Below the pieces are notes generated by a model that did no database searches, was not told the origin of the DNA, and worked only from the letters and a program-made list of their open reading frames with translations. The translations under genes and the position numbers were made by a program. From positions 1-57,433 of the forward strand of contig JAGXFT010000054.1 in NCBI GenBank assembly GCA_024637135.1: DNA of 57,433 nucleotides. The letters are read 5' to 3'. This stretch comes from Nitriliruptorales bacterium (lineage in GTDB: Bacteria > Actinomycetota > Nitriliruptoria > Nitriliruptorales > Nitriliruptoraceae). Below, in pieces: positions 1-8,387 of this stretch (position 1 is the stretch's first letter; every line of letters begins with the position of its first letter).

Positions 1-1083
1 CCGGAACGCGCGCTGGGAGCTGCCCGACCAGATGGCGTCGTGGGCCGTGCCCGGCGCGTACCAGAAGATGTCCCCGCGCCCGTCACCGTCGAAGTCGGCG
101 GTCACCGGCTGGTAGATCCCGTTGACCCGCTCGGTCGCCAGGTCGAAGCCCGCGGGCGGCATCGGGTCGCACAGCCCGACCCGTCGGGTCAGGTCGCACA
201 ACGTCGAGTCCCGCTCCCACACCAGTGAGCCCGACCGCGAGTTGAGCCCGAGCCGCAGCGAGGCCTGGATGTCCACGCTGTAGCCGGTGTCGGCCTGCAG
301 CCAGTGCCGGTGGGCGGTGTCGTCGGCCCGGTAGGCCACGAAGGGGGCGGTGATGGGCGCCGGACCGAACCCCTCGCGTGCGAACCCGTCGTATCCCTGG
401 GCACGGTCGGGGTCGACGAACCAGCACCGGAAGGTGGTCGCCGAGCCATCGGTGCAGGTGTGGGCCTCCATGCCGCCCAGCACGCCGACCGCGGCCTCGC
501 GGGCCAACCCGGTCAGTTCCCCGTCCACCAGCAACTCGTCGTAGATCGCCTTGCACTTGCCGTTGCGGCACGCGTTCCACGGTGCCCAGACCGAACCGAA
601 ACTGGGATTGCTGCACCACCGGCTGGCGATGTAGGCGGCGGTGTAGTCGGCGATGAAGCGCGCGTCGATCCGGTCGAAGGAGGTGAACCCCCGCAGGGAC
701 GCGTCGTCCCACTGCCACGCTCCGATGCCGGGGTGCCAGAACGCGTCCCGATAGGTGTTGGGGTTCGCGAAGGAGTGCAGCGAGTCCTGGTTGTCGTAGC
801 GGCTCAGGGTCATGGGCGCGGGCGAGGACCCGGCCGGGGCCCCGGTCTCGTCGAAGGTCGGGGCCAGCACCAGTGCCACCAACTGGTCGGTGGTGCGGCG
901 GTTCGCGGGCGTGGAGCAGTCGTCCTTGTGGTCGCGGGCGGCCTGGATCACCTCGCTGGTCGGCCCCTCGCCGAAGGTGCGGTCCGCGCGGGCCGGGGTG
1001 GCGATCACGACGGTGGACGCCAGGCCGACGACGATCGACAGCACCAGGATCAGGGGGGACGGGCGGACGAGGGGGGATCTCAT
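1..1083 (-). CDS. Secreted VCBS/FG-GAP repeat protein (C-terminus cut by window edge)
   Basis: A frame of 361 codons is open from an ATG at 1083 to the left edge, so the C-terminus is missing. The first 32 or so residues form a classical signal peptide (basic start, hydrophobic core rich in Leu, Val and Ile, then an ATPARA-type cleavage site), so the product is probably exported. The middle is rich in Trp and Cys and matches no family I can name. Near the edge (about residues 330-354) comes an Asp/Gly-rich stretch, DFDGDGRGDIFWY, which fits one blade of an FG-GAP/VCBS repeat, a calcium-binding beta-propeller unit of extracellular proteins. The start overlaps the stop of the upstream lipoprotein gene as ATGA, so the two are probably translated together. 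Function is unknown; an extracellular hydrolase or adhesin would fit. Confidence 0.8.
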   Translation of the reverse strand, partial: MRSPLVRPSPLILVLSIVVGLASTVVIATPARADRTFGEGPTSEVIQAARDHKDDCSTPANRRTTDQLVALVLAPTFDETGAPAGSSPAPMTLSRYDNQDSLHSFANPNTYRDAFWHPGIGAWQWDDASLRGFTSFDRIDARFIADYTAAYIASRWCSNPSFGSVWAPWNACRNGKCKAIYDELLVDGELTGLAREAAVGVLGGMEAHTCTDGSATTFRCWFVDPDRAQGYDGFAREGFGPAPITAPFVAYRADDTAHRHWLQADTGYSVDIQASLRLGLNSRSGSLVWERDSTLCDLTRRVGLCDPMPPAGFDLATERVNGIYQPVTADFDGDGRGDIFWYAPGTAHDAIWSGSSQRAFR

Positions 1084-1961
1084 GATCCGGTCCCCCACAG
1101 CATCAGTCGGGCGGCGTCCAGCGCCGGTGGGCCGGGTTCGGCCACGACGAAGTCGCTGATCTCGCCGGGCGCGAGGTCGGGGGTCGCGACGATGCCGGTG
1201 GTCGCCCCCACCAGGCGACCGTCGCTGCCGATCCAGGCGGCCACCACCTGCAGGCCCTCCACTGGGCCGAACGCGGCCACCTCGCCGAACACGACCATCG
1301 GGTGGCCGTCCGCGTCGTCGTACAGGTAGGTGTCGGCCGGGCGAGGGTCCTCCACGCCACGCTGCCAGAAGGTCGCCAGGTCCACCTCGCGGGCGGGTGC
1401 CGTCGCGGCGTCGGGCGCGGTGACGTCCCAGTCGAGGTCGTCGGGCTCCACGTCGCCGACCTCGAGTTCGAACGGTGCCGGTTCGCCCGGTCGCAGCACC
1501 GGCAGGAGTGCCTCCACCCGGGCATCTCCGACCGCGACCGTGACGGGCCCGACCGGCACGTCGCGCTCGTTGCGGACGAGCCCGATCGCCACGCCGTCGC
1601 GCACGGTGACGGTGTCGGCGAGCACCTCCACCGTGGCGCGACCCGACGTGGTCCAACGGGTGCCCTGGAACCCGGCCAACAGGCGCCAGTCGTCGTCGCC
1701 CGTGCCGGCCCGCGCCGACGCCAGCACCGACGCGTCCAGGCGTCCGACCTCGTCCGACGCGCCGTCCAGCGGCGACACCTCGGCGCGGGGCGACGACGAC
1801 GGCCGTTCGACGTCGCCGACCGCCAGGTCCTCGGCCGGCACCGTGGGCAACGCCAGATCGGCCGGGGCCACGGCGACCGGGTCGGGCTGGCCACAGGCCG
1901 TGACGGCGGCGGCCAGGGCGGCGGCCACCAGGCATCGGCGCGCGCCGGAACGGATCGGCAT
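1080..1961 (-). CDS. Lipoprotein of unknown function, coupled to the VCBS protein
   Basis: The product has 293 residues. It starts at an ATG with AAGGA seven bases upstream. The N-terminus is basic, followed by an Ala-rich hydrophobic stretch and a lipobox ending in T-A-C at about Cys23, so it should be exported and lipid-anchored on the outer face of the membrane. The mature part is acidic and rich in Val and Ala. Around residues 95-180 it alternates hydrophobic and charged residues in a beta-sandwich manner; this recalls FxLYD-type domains, but the match is loose. The stop overlaps the start of the downstream secreted repeat protein (ATGA), which suggests a two-protein surface unit. A 132-bp gap separates it from purF, and there it has its own possible -10. 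Confidence 0.75.
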   Translation of the reverse strand: MPIRSGARRCLVAAALAAAVTACGQPDPVAVAPADLALPTVPAEDLAVGDVERPSSSPRAEVSPLDGASDEVGRLDASVLASARAGTGDDDWRLLAGFQGTRWTTSGRATVEVLADTVTVRDGVAIGLVRNERDVPVGPVTVAVGDARVEALLPVLRPGEPAPFELEVGDVEPDDLDWDVTAPDAATAPAREVDLATFWQRGVEDPRPADTYLYDDADGHPMVVFGEVAAFGPVEGLQVVAAWIGSDGRLVGATTGIVATPDLAPGEISDFVVAEPGPPALDAARLMLWGTGS

Positions 1962-1987
1962 CTCGGGTCCTTGGACGGGGGGGTGCC

Positions 1988-2035
1988 ACGCGACTGCCCA
2001 CGGTCGCGTAACAGGACGCGGGCAACAGGAGGCTA
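1988..2035 (-). promoter_or_regulatory. Possible promoter and inverted repeat before the lipoprotein gene
   Basis: On the minus strand, TAGCCT (2035 to 2030) fits an actinobacterial TAnnnT -10 and lies 69 bases before the lipoprotein start. Between the two is a perfect 7-bp inverted repeat (ACGCGAC 1988-1994 and GTCGCGT 2003-2009, 8-base loop). It could be an operator, or a terminator for purF upstream. No convincing -35 is visible. Confidence 0.3.
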
Positions 2036-2093
2036 CTGGATCCTCACGCGTGGTCGCGCCACAGCGGTGCGGGATCCGCCGTCCGGCTGGTCG

Positions 2094-3656
2094 TCAGTCG
2101 GGCGAGGAAGCTGCTTCCAGGGCGTCGAAGTCGAACTTGATCTGGGCCAGGTGCTCGTGTTCCTCGGGGACCGGGATCGGGTACTCGCCGTCGAAACAGG
2201 CCCGGCACAACTCGTGCTTGGGCATCGGGGTCTGGGCGATCAGCCCGTCGAGGCTGATGTAGTGCAGGGAGTCGGCCTGGATGTAGTCCCGGATCTCGTC
2301 GACCGTCATGTCCGCCCCGATCAACTGGGCTCGCGTGGCCATGTCGATCCCGTAGTAGCACGGGTTCTTGACCGGCGGCGAACAGATCCGCAGGTGGACT
2401 TCGGCCGCCCCGGCGGCCTTGAGCATCGCCACCAGCTGTCGTGAGGTGTTGCCCCGCACGATCGAGTCGTCGACCACCACCAGCCGGCGACCTCCGACGA
2501 TCTCGCGTACCGGGGACAGCTTGAGCCGGATCCCCATCTGGCGCAGCGAGTCGGTCGGCTCGATGAAGGTCCGTCCGACGTAGCGGTTCTTGACCAGCCC
2601 GTCCGCGAACGGCAACGCGGACTCGGCCGCGTAGCCCGCCGCGGCGTCGCGTCCCGAGTCCGGCACCGCGATGACGATGTCGGCGTCCACGGGCGCCTCG
2701 CGCGCCAACTGCCGGCCGACCTCGCGCCGCGAGTACAGCACGCTGCGTTCGGCCTGGACGTGGTCGGGGCGGGCGAGGTAGACCCACTCGAACAGGCAGA
2801 AGTGCGGGGTCGGGACCGCGAACGTGCGACTGTGCATGCCGTCGTCGTCCAGGATCACGAGTTCACCGGGTGCCACCTCGCGCACCGGCACGGCCCCGGT
2901 GATGGTCAGCGCGGCGGTCTCGGAGGCCACGACCCAACCACCGGCCGGCAACCGCCCGACCACCAACGGTCGCACCCCGTGGGGATCGCGGAACGCATAG
3001 ACACGCTCGTTGTCCATCAGCACGACCGAGAACGCACCCTGCAGTTTCGGGGCGACCTCCATGATCGCCGACTCGACCGACACGTCGGGGTCGCGGGCCA
3101 GCAGGTCCGCCATCAACCCCGAGTCGTTGCCGCTGGCCACGCCCAGCATGCGGGCGATCTCGGCGGTGTTGACCAGGTTGCCGTTGTGGCCCAACGCGAT
3201 GCCGGACCCGACCGCGCTCTCGCGGTAGGCCGGCTGGGCGTTGTTCCACGAACTCGAGCCGGTCGTGGAGTAGCGACAGTGCCCGATCGCGACGTGGCCG
3301 GGCATCGCCGCCAGTCCGGACGGCGTGAAGACCTGGTTGACCAGCCCCATGTCCTTGTGCACCACGATCCGGGTGCCGTCGGAGGTGGCGATCCCGGCCG
3401 ACTCCTGGCCGCGGTGCTGCAGGGCGTAGAGCCCGTAGTAGGTCAGCGTCGCCACGTCCTCGTCCGGGGCGAAGATCCCGAACACGCCGCACTCCTCGCG
3501 TGGGCCCTCGGCCAGGTCGCGCGGATCCACGGGCGAGCCGTCGAACCCGGTGGCGGCGTTGCCCGGAGGAGCGCCGGCCGTCGGGACGCCGGGCAGGCCG
3601 GAAATCGTGGCGTCGGTGCGGGCATCGGGCGTGGAGCGCGGATCCGCGGCGGTCAT
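2094..3656 (-). CDS. purF: Amidophosphoribosyltransferase PurF
   Basis: PurF transfers the amide nitrogen of glutamine to PRPP to give 5-phosphoribosylamine, the first committed step of purine synthesis, in the cytoplasm. The 520 residues show the N-terminal nucleophile glutaminase domain (EECGVFGIF, catalytic Cys56, followed by QHRGQESAG) and a C-terminal phosphoribosyltransferase domain with the PRPP loop VVVDDSIVRGNTS at about 394-406. Cysteines near 270, 428, 490 and 493 (CSPPVKNPC, HELCRAC) fit the 4Fe-4S-containing Bacillus-type enzyme. Residues 1-55 would be a propeptide removed to expose Cys56, which is longer than the 11 residues of B. subtilis. The ATG is supported by AAGGA five bases upstream, so the long leader is probably real. 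It is last in a same-strand purS-purQ-purL-purF series. Confidence 0.97.
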   Translation of the reverse strand: MTAADPRSTPDARTDATISGLPGVPTAGAPPGNAATGFDGSPVDPRDLAEGPREECGVFGIFAPDEDVATLTYYGLYALQHRGQESAGIATSDGTRIVVHKDMGLVNQVFTPSGLAAMPGHVAIGHCRYSTTGSSSWNNAQPAYRESAVGSGIALGHNGNLVNTAEIARMLGVASGNDSGLMADLLARDPDVSVESAIMEVAPKLQGAFSVVLMDNERVYAFRDPHGVRPLVVGRLPAGGWVVASETAALTITGAVPVREVAPGELVILDDDGMHSRTFAVPTPHFCLFEWVYLARPDHVQAERSVLYSRREVGRQLAREAPVDADIVIAVPDSGRDAAAGYAAESALPFADGLVKNRYVGRTFIEPTDSLRQMGIRLKLSPVREIVGGRRLVVVDDSIVRGNTSRQLVAMLKAAGAAEVHLRICSPPVKNPCYYGIDMATRAQLIGADMTVDEIRDYIQADSLHYISLDGLIAQTPMPKHELCRACFDGEYPIPVPEEHEHLAQIKFDFDALEAASSPD

Positions 3657-3731
3657 GCCGGTCCTTGTGCTCGGTGGGGGTCGTGGGGATGAAGGGGGTG
3701 CGAGGTCGGTGGTGGGGTCGGTCGCGGCGCT

Positions 3732-6122
3732 TCAGGCACGGTCGGGCGAGGGGTCGACGACCGCCGGAACCCCGCCCAGGTGAGCGGCCCGGACGTCGTC
3801 GAGGGCGAGGTCCAACAGGCCCTGCACCTCGACCCGGTCGCCGCCCACGGTGCCCACGTCGGCCAGTGGGACGTCGGCGTCGACACACAACTGCGCCAAC
3901 TGGCGCACGCTCCGTGACGGGGCACTGACCAGCACGCGGGTCGGGGACTCGCTGAACAGCAACTGCGCGGGGTCCTTGGTGTCGGTCGGCACGATCTGCA
4001 CGCCGATGTCGCCGCCCACCGTGGCGTCGGCCAGGGCTGCGATGAGGCCACCGTCGGAGATGTCGTGCGCAGCGTGCAGCAACCCGGCGCGCACGGCCTG
4101 CTCCAGCACGACCGCGAGCCGTGCCTCCAATGCCAGGTCCACCGGGGCGAGGCGACCACCCAGCGGCAGGTCCAGGTAGGCCTGCAGCGCCGAGCCGGCC
4201 AGCCCCGAACGGGTCTCGTCACCCAGCAGGAACACGATGTCGCCCTCGGCCACGAACGACGAGCCGATCGCCCGCGACGCGTCGTCCAGCAGGCCCAGCA
4301 CGCCGATCACCGGCGTCGGCCAGATGTGGGTGAAGCGTGGGTCGGCGTCCCCGTCCGCGCGTGCTCCGTCGATCCTCGACTCGTTGTACAGCGACACGTT
4401 GCCACCGGTCACCGGGATGCCCAGCGTCCGGGTCGCCTCGCCCAGCGCGGCGATGGACGTGGCCAGCTGCCACATCACCTCGGGACGCTCGGGGTTGCCG
4501 AAGTTGAGGCAGTTGGTGGTCGCGATCGGGGTCGCGCCGACGCACGCGACGTTGCGGAAGGCCTCGGCCACCACGCGGCGGGTGCCCTCGGCCGGGTCCA
4601 GTTCGCACCAGCGACCGTTGCCGTCCAGCGCACAGGCCACGCCACGGGTCGAGCCCGGCAACCGGATGACCCCGGCGTCCGCCTCGCCCGGGCCCAGCAC
4701 CGTCCCGGCCCGCACGTAGGAGTCGTACTGCTGGTGGACCCAGGCCGCGCTGGCCAACGAGGGGCTCGCCAACAATCCCAACACGAAGGCCCCGAGGTCA
4801 CCGTCGTCGGCGATCCCGGGCACCGGCAGGTCCTCGGCCTCCACCAGCGCGTAGCCGTCCTGCCACGCCGGGCGCTGCTGCGGCCGGTCGTAGGTCGGAC
4901 CCTCGTCGGCCAACGACCGGGCCGGCAGGTCGGCCACCAGTTCGCCCCGCCGGGTCAGCCGCAGGCGGTCGCCCGCCACGACCTCGCCCACCACCGACGC
5001 CGGCACGTCCCACGTCGCCGCGATCGCCAGCACCTCCTCGACGTGGTCCGGGTGCGTGAGCGCGAGCATGCGTTCCTGCGACTCCGAGCACAGGATCTCC
5101 CACGACTCCATCGACGGTTCGCGCAGGTGGACCGCGTCCAGGTCGACGTCCATGCCCATCGAGGCGGCCGAGGCCAGTTCGGACGTGGAGCAGGCGATGC
5201 CGGCGGCACCCATGTCCTGGATCCCGGCCAGCAGGTCGCGGTCGTAGAGGTCGAGGCAGCACTCGATCAGCGCCTTCTCGCGGAACGGGTCACCGACCTG
5301 CACGTTGGGGCGCTTGGCCTCCAGGCCCTCGTCGAACTCCTGGCTGGCCAGCACCGACGCGCCGCCGATCCCGTCACGGCCGGTGGACGAGCCCAGCAGG
5401 ATCGCGACGTCGCCCACGCGTTCGGCCGTGGCCAACTGCAGGCGGTCGGCGGGCATCACCCCGATGGCCAGCACGTTGACCAGCGGGTTGGTCGCGTAGC
5501 GGTCGTCGAAGATGGTCTCGCCGCCGATGTTTGGCACGCCGACGCAGTTGCCGTACCCGCCCACACCGCGCACGACGCCGTCGATGATGCGACGTTGGAA
5601 GGCCGCCGCGCGGGGGCCGGTCCCGTCGACGGTGGGGTCCCCGAAGCGCAGGGCGTCCATGACCGCGATCGGGCGTGCGCCCATGGTGAAGATGTCGCGC
5701 AGGATCCCACCCACCCCGGTCGCCGCACCCTGGTAGGGCTCGACGAAACTGGGGTGGTTGTGGGACTCGACCTTGAACGCCACGGCCAGGCCGTCACCGA
5801 CGTCGACCACGCCGGCGTTCTCACCCGGGCCGGCCAGGATCGCGGGCGAGGTCGCGTCCAGCGTGCGCAGGTGCACCTTGGAGGACTTGTAGGAGCAGTG
5901 CTCGGACCACATCACCGAGTACATCCCCAGTTCGGCCACAGTCGGCACCCGGTCGAGTGTGGCCACGATGGCGTCGTACTCGTCGCCGCGCAGGCCCAGT
6001 TCGTGCCCCAGTTCACGGGCACGTTCGTCCGTCAGGGTCTCGTTGGCGGGGAACCGCGACGCACCGGCTGATCGGGGCGGCGTGGTCGTGTCCGCGGCAC
6101 GCAGGGTGGGCGAGTCGGTCAC
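3732..6122 (-). CDS. purL: Phosphoribosylformylglycinamidine synthase subunit PurL
   Basis: PurL is the large synthetase subunit that converts FGAR to FGAM with ATP and with ammonia supplied by PurQ. PurS bridges the two subunits. The 796 residues are normal for the small actinobacterial/Bacillus-type PurL. Family signatures include ESHNHPS (His121, His123) followed by Q-G-A-A-T-G-V-G-G, and the glycine-rich TGGNVSLYNE segment of the second half. The two AIR-synthase-like halves are both present. The start is GTG at 6122, with AAGG about nine bases upstream. The gene lies 75 bp before purF and 74 bp after purQ on the same strand, so co-transcription is likely. The N-terminal 20 residues (Thr/Pro-rich) are poorly conserved, and a later start cannot be excluded. 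Confidence 0.97.
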   Translation of the reverse strand: MTDSPTLRAADTTTPPRSAGASRFPANETLTDERARELGHELGLRGDEYDAIVATLDRVPTVAELGMYSVMWSEHCSYKSSKVHLRTLDATSPAILAGPGENAGVVDVGDGLAVAFKVESHNHPSFVEPYQGAATGVGGILRDIFTMGARPIAVMDALRFGDPTVDGTGPRAAAFQRRIIDGVVRGVGGYGNCVGVPNIGGETIFDDRYATNPLVNVLAIGVMPADRLQLATAERVGDVAILLGSSTGRDGIGGASVLASQEFDEGLEAKRPNVQVGDPFREKALIECCLDLYDRDLLAGIQDMGAAGIACSTSELASAASMGMDVDLDAVHLREPSMESWEILCSESQERMLALTHPDHVEEVLAIAATWDVPASVVGEVVAGDRLRLTRRGELVADLPARSLADEGPTYDRPQQRPAWQDGYALVEAEDLPVPGIADDGDLGAFVLGLLASPSLASAAWVHQQYDSYVRAGTVLGPGEADAGVIRLPGSTRGVACALDGNGRWCELDPAEGTRRVVAEAFRNVACVGATPIATTNCLNFGNPERPEVMWQLATSIAALGEATRTLGIPVTGGNVSLYNESRIDGARADGDADPRFTHIWPTPVIGVLGLLDDASRAIGSSFVAEGDIVFLLGDETRSGLAGSALQAYLDLPLGGRLAPVDLALEARLAVVLEQAVRAGLLHAAHDISDGGLIAALADATVGGDIGVQIVPTDTKDPAQLLFSESPTRVLVSAPSRSVRQLAQLCVDADVPLADVGTVGGDRVEVQGLLDLALDDVRAAHLGGVPAVVDPSPDRA

Positions 6123-6196
6123 CGTGGTGGGCCTTGGGTCGGGATGGGCGCGGGGTCGGTCTGCTGGGGCGATGTGCTGGGGTCGGTGGAGATCCG

Positions 6197-6889
6197 TCAG
6201 GCGGGCGCGGTGGCCGGGGCAGCCGACACCGCGCCGACCAGGCCGGTGAACATCGGGAGGAAGTCGTCGCCGCCGGCGAGGGCGGGGTCGACGGCGTGCT
6301 CGGGGTGCGGCATGAGGCCGACCACGTTGCCGGCGGCGTTGCAGATCCCGGCGATGTCGCGCGCGGAGCCGTTGGGGTTGTCGGCCTCCACGTACCGGAA
6401 CACGACCCGCCCGTCGGCCTCCAGGGCGTCCAGGGTGGCGTCGTCGGCGTGGTAACAGCCCTCACCGGACTTGACCGGCACCGAGAAGGGCCCGGCGTGG
6501 TCGAAGCCGCGGGTGAACGGGGTGTCGCGCCGCTCCACGGTCAGGAAGGTGGGACGCGACACGAACCGCAGCCCGATGTTGCGCAGCAACGCGCCGGGAA
6601 GCAGGCCGGCCTCACACAGGATCTGGAAGCCGTTGCAGATGCCGAGCACGGGACCACCGTCAGCCGCGAAGTCCCGCACCGCGGCCATGATCGGGGCATG
6701 CTGGGCGATCGCCCCGGTCCGCAGATAGTCGCCGTAGGAGAAGCCACCCGGGAGCACGACCGCGTCGACCCCGGACAGGTCGTCGTCGCCGTGCCACAGC
6801 GCGACGCCCTCGCCGCCACCGGCCGCGGCGGCGACCCGGGCGTCGTGGTCGTCCAGCGAACCGGGAAAGGTGATCACGCCGACGCGCAT
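6197..6889 (-). CDS. purQ: FGAM synthase glutaminase subunit PurQ
   Basis: PurQ is a class I glutamine amidotransferase that hydrolyses glutamine and passes ammonia to PurL. The 230-residue product begins MRVGVITFPGS, typical of PurQ. It carries the nucleophile in GICNGFQ (Cys85) and the His-Glu pair in PHPEH (His195, Glu197). The PurQ-type loop PLFSVPVKSGEG-like region is present around 155. The frame stays open upstream to 7675, but that stretch is the shadow of another gene, so the start was set at the conserved ATG. A gap of 256 bp separates it from the membrane HExxH gene, the only wide gap in this cluster. Confidence 0.96.
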   Translation of the reverse strand: MRVGVITFPGSLDDHDARVAAAAGGGEGVALWHGDDDLSGVDAVVLPGGFSYGDYLRTGAIAQHAPIMAAVRDFAADGGPVLGICNGFQILCEAGLLPGALLRNIGLRFVSRPTFLTVERRDTPFTRGFDHAGPFSVPVKSGEGCYHADDATLDALEADGRVVFRYVEADNPNGSARDIAGICNAAGNVVGLMPHPEHAVDPALAGGDDFLPMFTGLVGAVSAAPATAPA

Positions 6890-7145
6890 GCTGCTCCAAC
6901 CTCGTCTGGTCTGTCGTCCGGGGTGGCGAACGGGGTGGTGGCGAACGGGATCGGGTGGTCGGCGCGGCCGGCGGTCGACCGGACTGGCGGTCGGTCGCGC
7001 CGGGGCGACACCCGGAACGGTAGTGGAGTCACCACGCCGGACTCGACCGGCGTCGGCGATCCGTGCCACCACCGCGCGCCACCACCACGGGTGGACGTGC
7101 CGGGCCTGGTCGTCGGATGTCGCCAGCGACGTCCGGGCGACGCCG

Positions 7146-7883
7146 TCACGGGCGGTACCCGGCGTCGACGAAGGCCGCGAGTGGGTCGTCCAACGCCAGG
7201 ATCGTGTCGGCGTCGATGCATCCCAGCGGCGGGTCGTCGCCCATCGACAGGCGCTCGCAGGCCCGCTGCACCACCTCGGTCGCGCCCAGCTCCTGGGTCG
7301 CCGACACCGGGGTTCCGGGCCAGGAGTCGCCCAGGTGGACCAGTTCGTGGAGGACGAACGGGGCGCCGCGTGTGGCGTTGGCGAACTGGAACCGGGGCGA
7401 CAGTTCCAGCACGATCCGGTCGTCCTCGACGCGGGTCGACGACTCCGTCCCGGTGAACTCGAAGGTCGCGATGCGGACCAGGCCGTTCCCGACACGAAGG
7501 GCATCCAGGCCGGCCTCGGCCCGGGGGAAGTCGCCCGAGGCCAGCAACTGGCAGGTGGCCGCCAACGCGCGGTCGGTGGTCGCACGCGCGCCCGCGTCGC
7601 CGAACAGTTCGATCCCGTCGGCACACCCCGTCGCGTCCTCGTACTCGATCGTGGCATTGAGGACGGCCGAGCCACGCTCGTGGGTGACCGTGGAGGTGCC
7701 GGGGGGGCGACGTTCCGCCGCCGTCAGTTCGACCCGCCCCCCGAAGGCGACGAAGGCCCAGGCCGTGATCGCGATCGCGGCCACGAACAGCACCAGCATC
7801 GTGATGACGAACCAGCGCGCCAGCACGGGTTCGCCGTTGGACAGGGCGGGCAGGCCGTCGCCGACGCCTCCGGGGGATGCCAT
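7146..7883 (-). CDS. Single-span membrane protein with HExxH motif, inside the purine cluster
   Basis: I do not recognise the family. The product has 245 residues: a soluble N-terminus of about 22 residues, one clear transmembrane helix (about 24-48), and an outside domain of about 195 residues. The outer domain contains HELVH (179-183), the zinc-metallopeptidase consensus. A glutamate follows 14 residues later (Glu198 in the segment QELGATE), and four cysteines (87, 111, 209, 222) could pair. A membrane-anchored zinc peptidase or a degenerate relative is the best guess from the motif. It starts 20 bp after the purS stop and lies on the same strand between purS and purQ, an odd place for such a gene. 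A role in purine synthesis is not implied by the sequence. Confidence 0.8.
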   Translation of the reverse strand: MASPGGVGDGLPALSNGEPVLARWFVITMLVLFVAAIAITAWAFVAFGGRVELTAAERRPPGTSTVTHERGSAVLNATIEYEDATGCADGIELFGDAGARATTDRALAATCQLLASGDFPRAEAGLDALRVGNGLVRIATFEFTGTESSTRVEDDRIVLELSPRFQFANATRGAPFVLHELVHLGDSWPGTPVSATQELGATEVVQRACERLSMGDDPPLGCIDADTILALDDPLAAFVDAGYRP

Positions 7884-7902
7884 GGTCGTGTCGTCCCCGT
7901 GG

Positions 7903-8172
7903 TCAGGAGTTGGCGTCGGCGCGCTCGTCGGTCGTGATGGTGCGCCAGGTGTAGGTCTCGATCACCGGGTTCGTCAGGAAGTCGTCCGCCATCGCCTCGA
8001 CCGTCGCTTCGAGTTCACCCTCGGCCACCTCCAGGTCCAGTTCGATGTGCTTGCCGATCCGGACGTCCGCGGCCTCACCGTGGCCGAGCCCGGGCAGCGC
8101 CCGCTCCAACGCCCGTCCCTGCGGATCGAGGATCTCGCGCTTGAGCAGCACGTCGATGGCGACACGGGGCAT
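7903..8172 (-). CDS. purS: FGAM synthase subunit PurS
   Basis: PurS is the small subunit that joins PurL and PurQ into the FGAM synthase complex. The 89 residues match the family length and pattern: MPRVAIDVLLKREILDPQG, then a GHGEAADVRIGK segment and an acidic ending. The ATG at 8172 has GAGGT five bases upstream. It is the first gene of the same-strand purine series, and its leader carries a possible -10 and an inverted repeat (see 8183-8213). Confidence 0.95.
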   Translation of the reverse strand: MPRVAIDVLLKREILDPQGRALERALPGLGHGEAADVRIGKHIELDLEVAEGELEATVEAMADDFLTNPVIETYTWRTITTDERADANS

Positions 8173-8182
8173 GGCAGACCTC

Positions 8183-8213
8183 GGGTACGTCGGATGGTCG
8201 TACCCGGAGTCTA
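8183..8213 (-). promoter_or_regulatory. purS promoter -10 and overlapping inverted repeat
   Basis: Read on the minus strand, TAGACT (8213 to 8208) fits a TAnnnT -10 box 36 bases before the purS start. Immediately downstream is a perfect 7-bp inverted repeat, GGGTACG (8183-8189) and CGTACCC (8199-8205), with a 9-base spacer. It would cover the transcription start, so it is placed like a repressor operator or an RNA hairpin in the leader. No -35 is convincing. Confidence 0.4.
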
Positions 8214-8270
8214 CGTCCCACCTCGCCCCCTCCCCGTCACCCCCCAGTCAACCCCCCCGTCGGCCCACGT

Positions 8271-8372
8271 GTGCGTTCCTCGTTCCACGGGCGGAACCCC
8301 CGACGCACGGAGGCAGGCTCGCGTCGGATGTGTGCGTCGCTCGTTCCACGGGTGGAACCACGGACGCACACA
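8271..8372. repeat. Two related long imperfect palindromes upstream of the purine cluster
   Basis: Copy A (8271-8308) pairs GTGCGT with ACGCAC, and GTTCCAC with an inner GCGGAAC (one mismatch). Copy B (8329-8372) pairs a perfect 10-bp outer stem, TGTGTGCGTC with GACGCACACA, across a 4x4 internal loop, and an inner stem GTTCCA with TGGAAC. The two share the core CTCGTTCCACGGG. They lie between the end of the serine hydrolase gene (8388) and the purS promoter, on the side where the hydrolase transcript would end. They could act as a transcript-end hairpin or be members of a dispersed palindromic repeat family. Confidence 0.7.
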
Positions 8373-8387
8373 TCGGGGTGGGCGGTG

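Noticed and set aside
4065-6071. A 668-codon open frame on the plus strand opposite purL
   Set aside because: It is a shadow of purL; high GC removes stop codons from the antisense frame. No ribosome site or recognisable domain.
6890-7675. An N-terminal extension of purQ
   Set aside because: The open frame continues upstream only because it is a shadow of the HExxH membrane gene; PurQ begins at MRVGVITFPGS.
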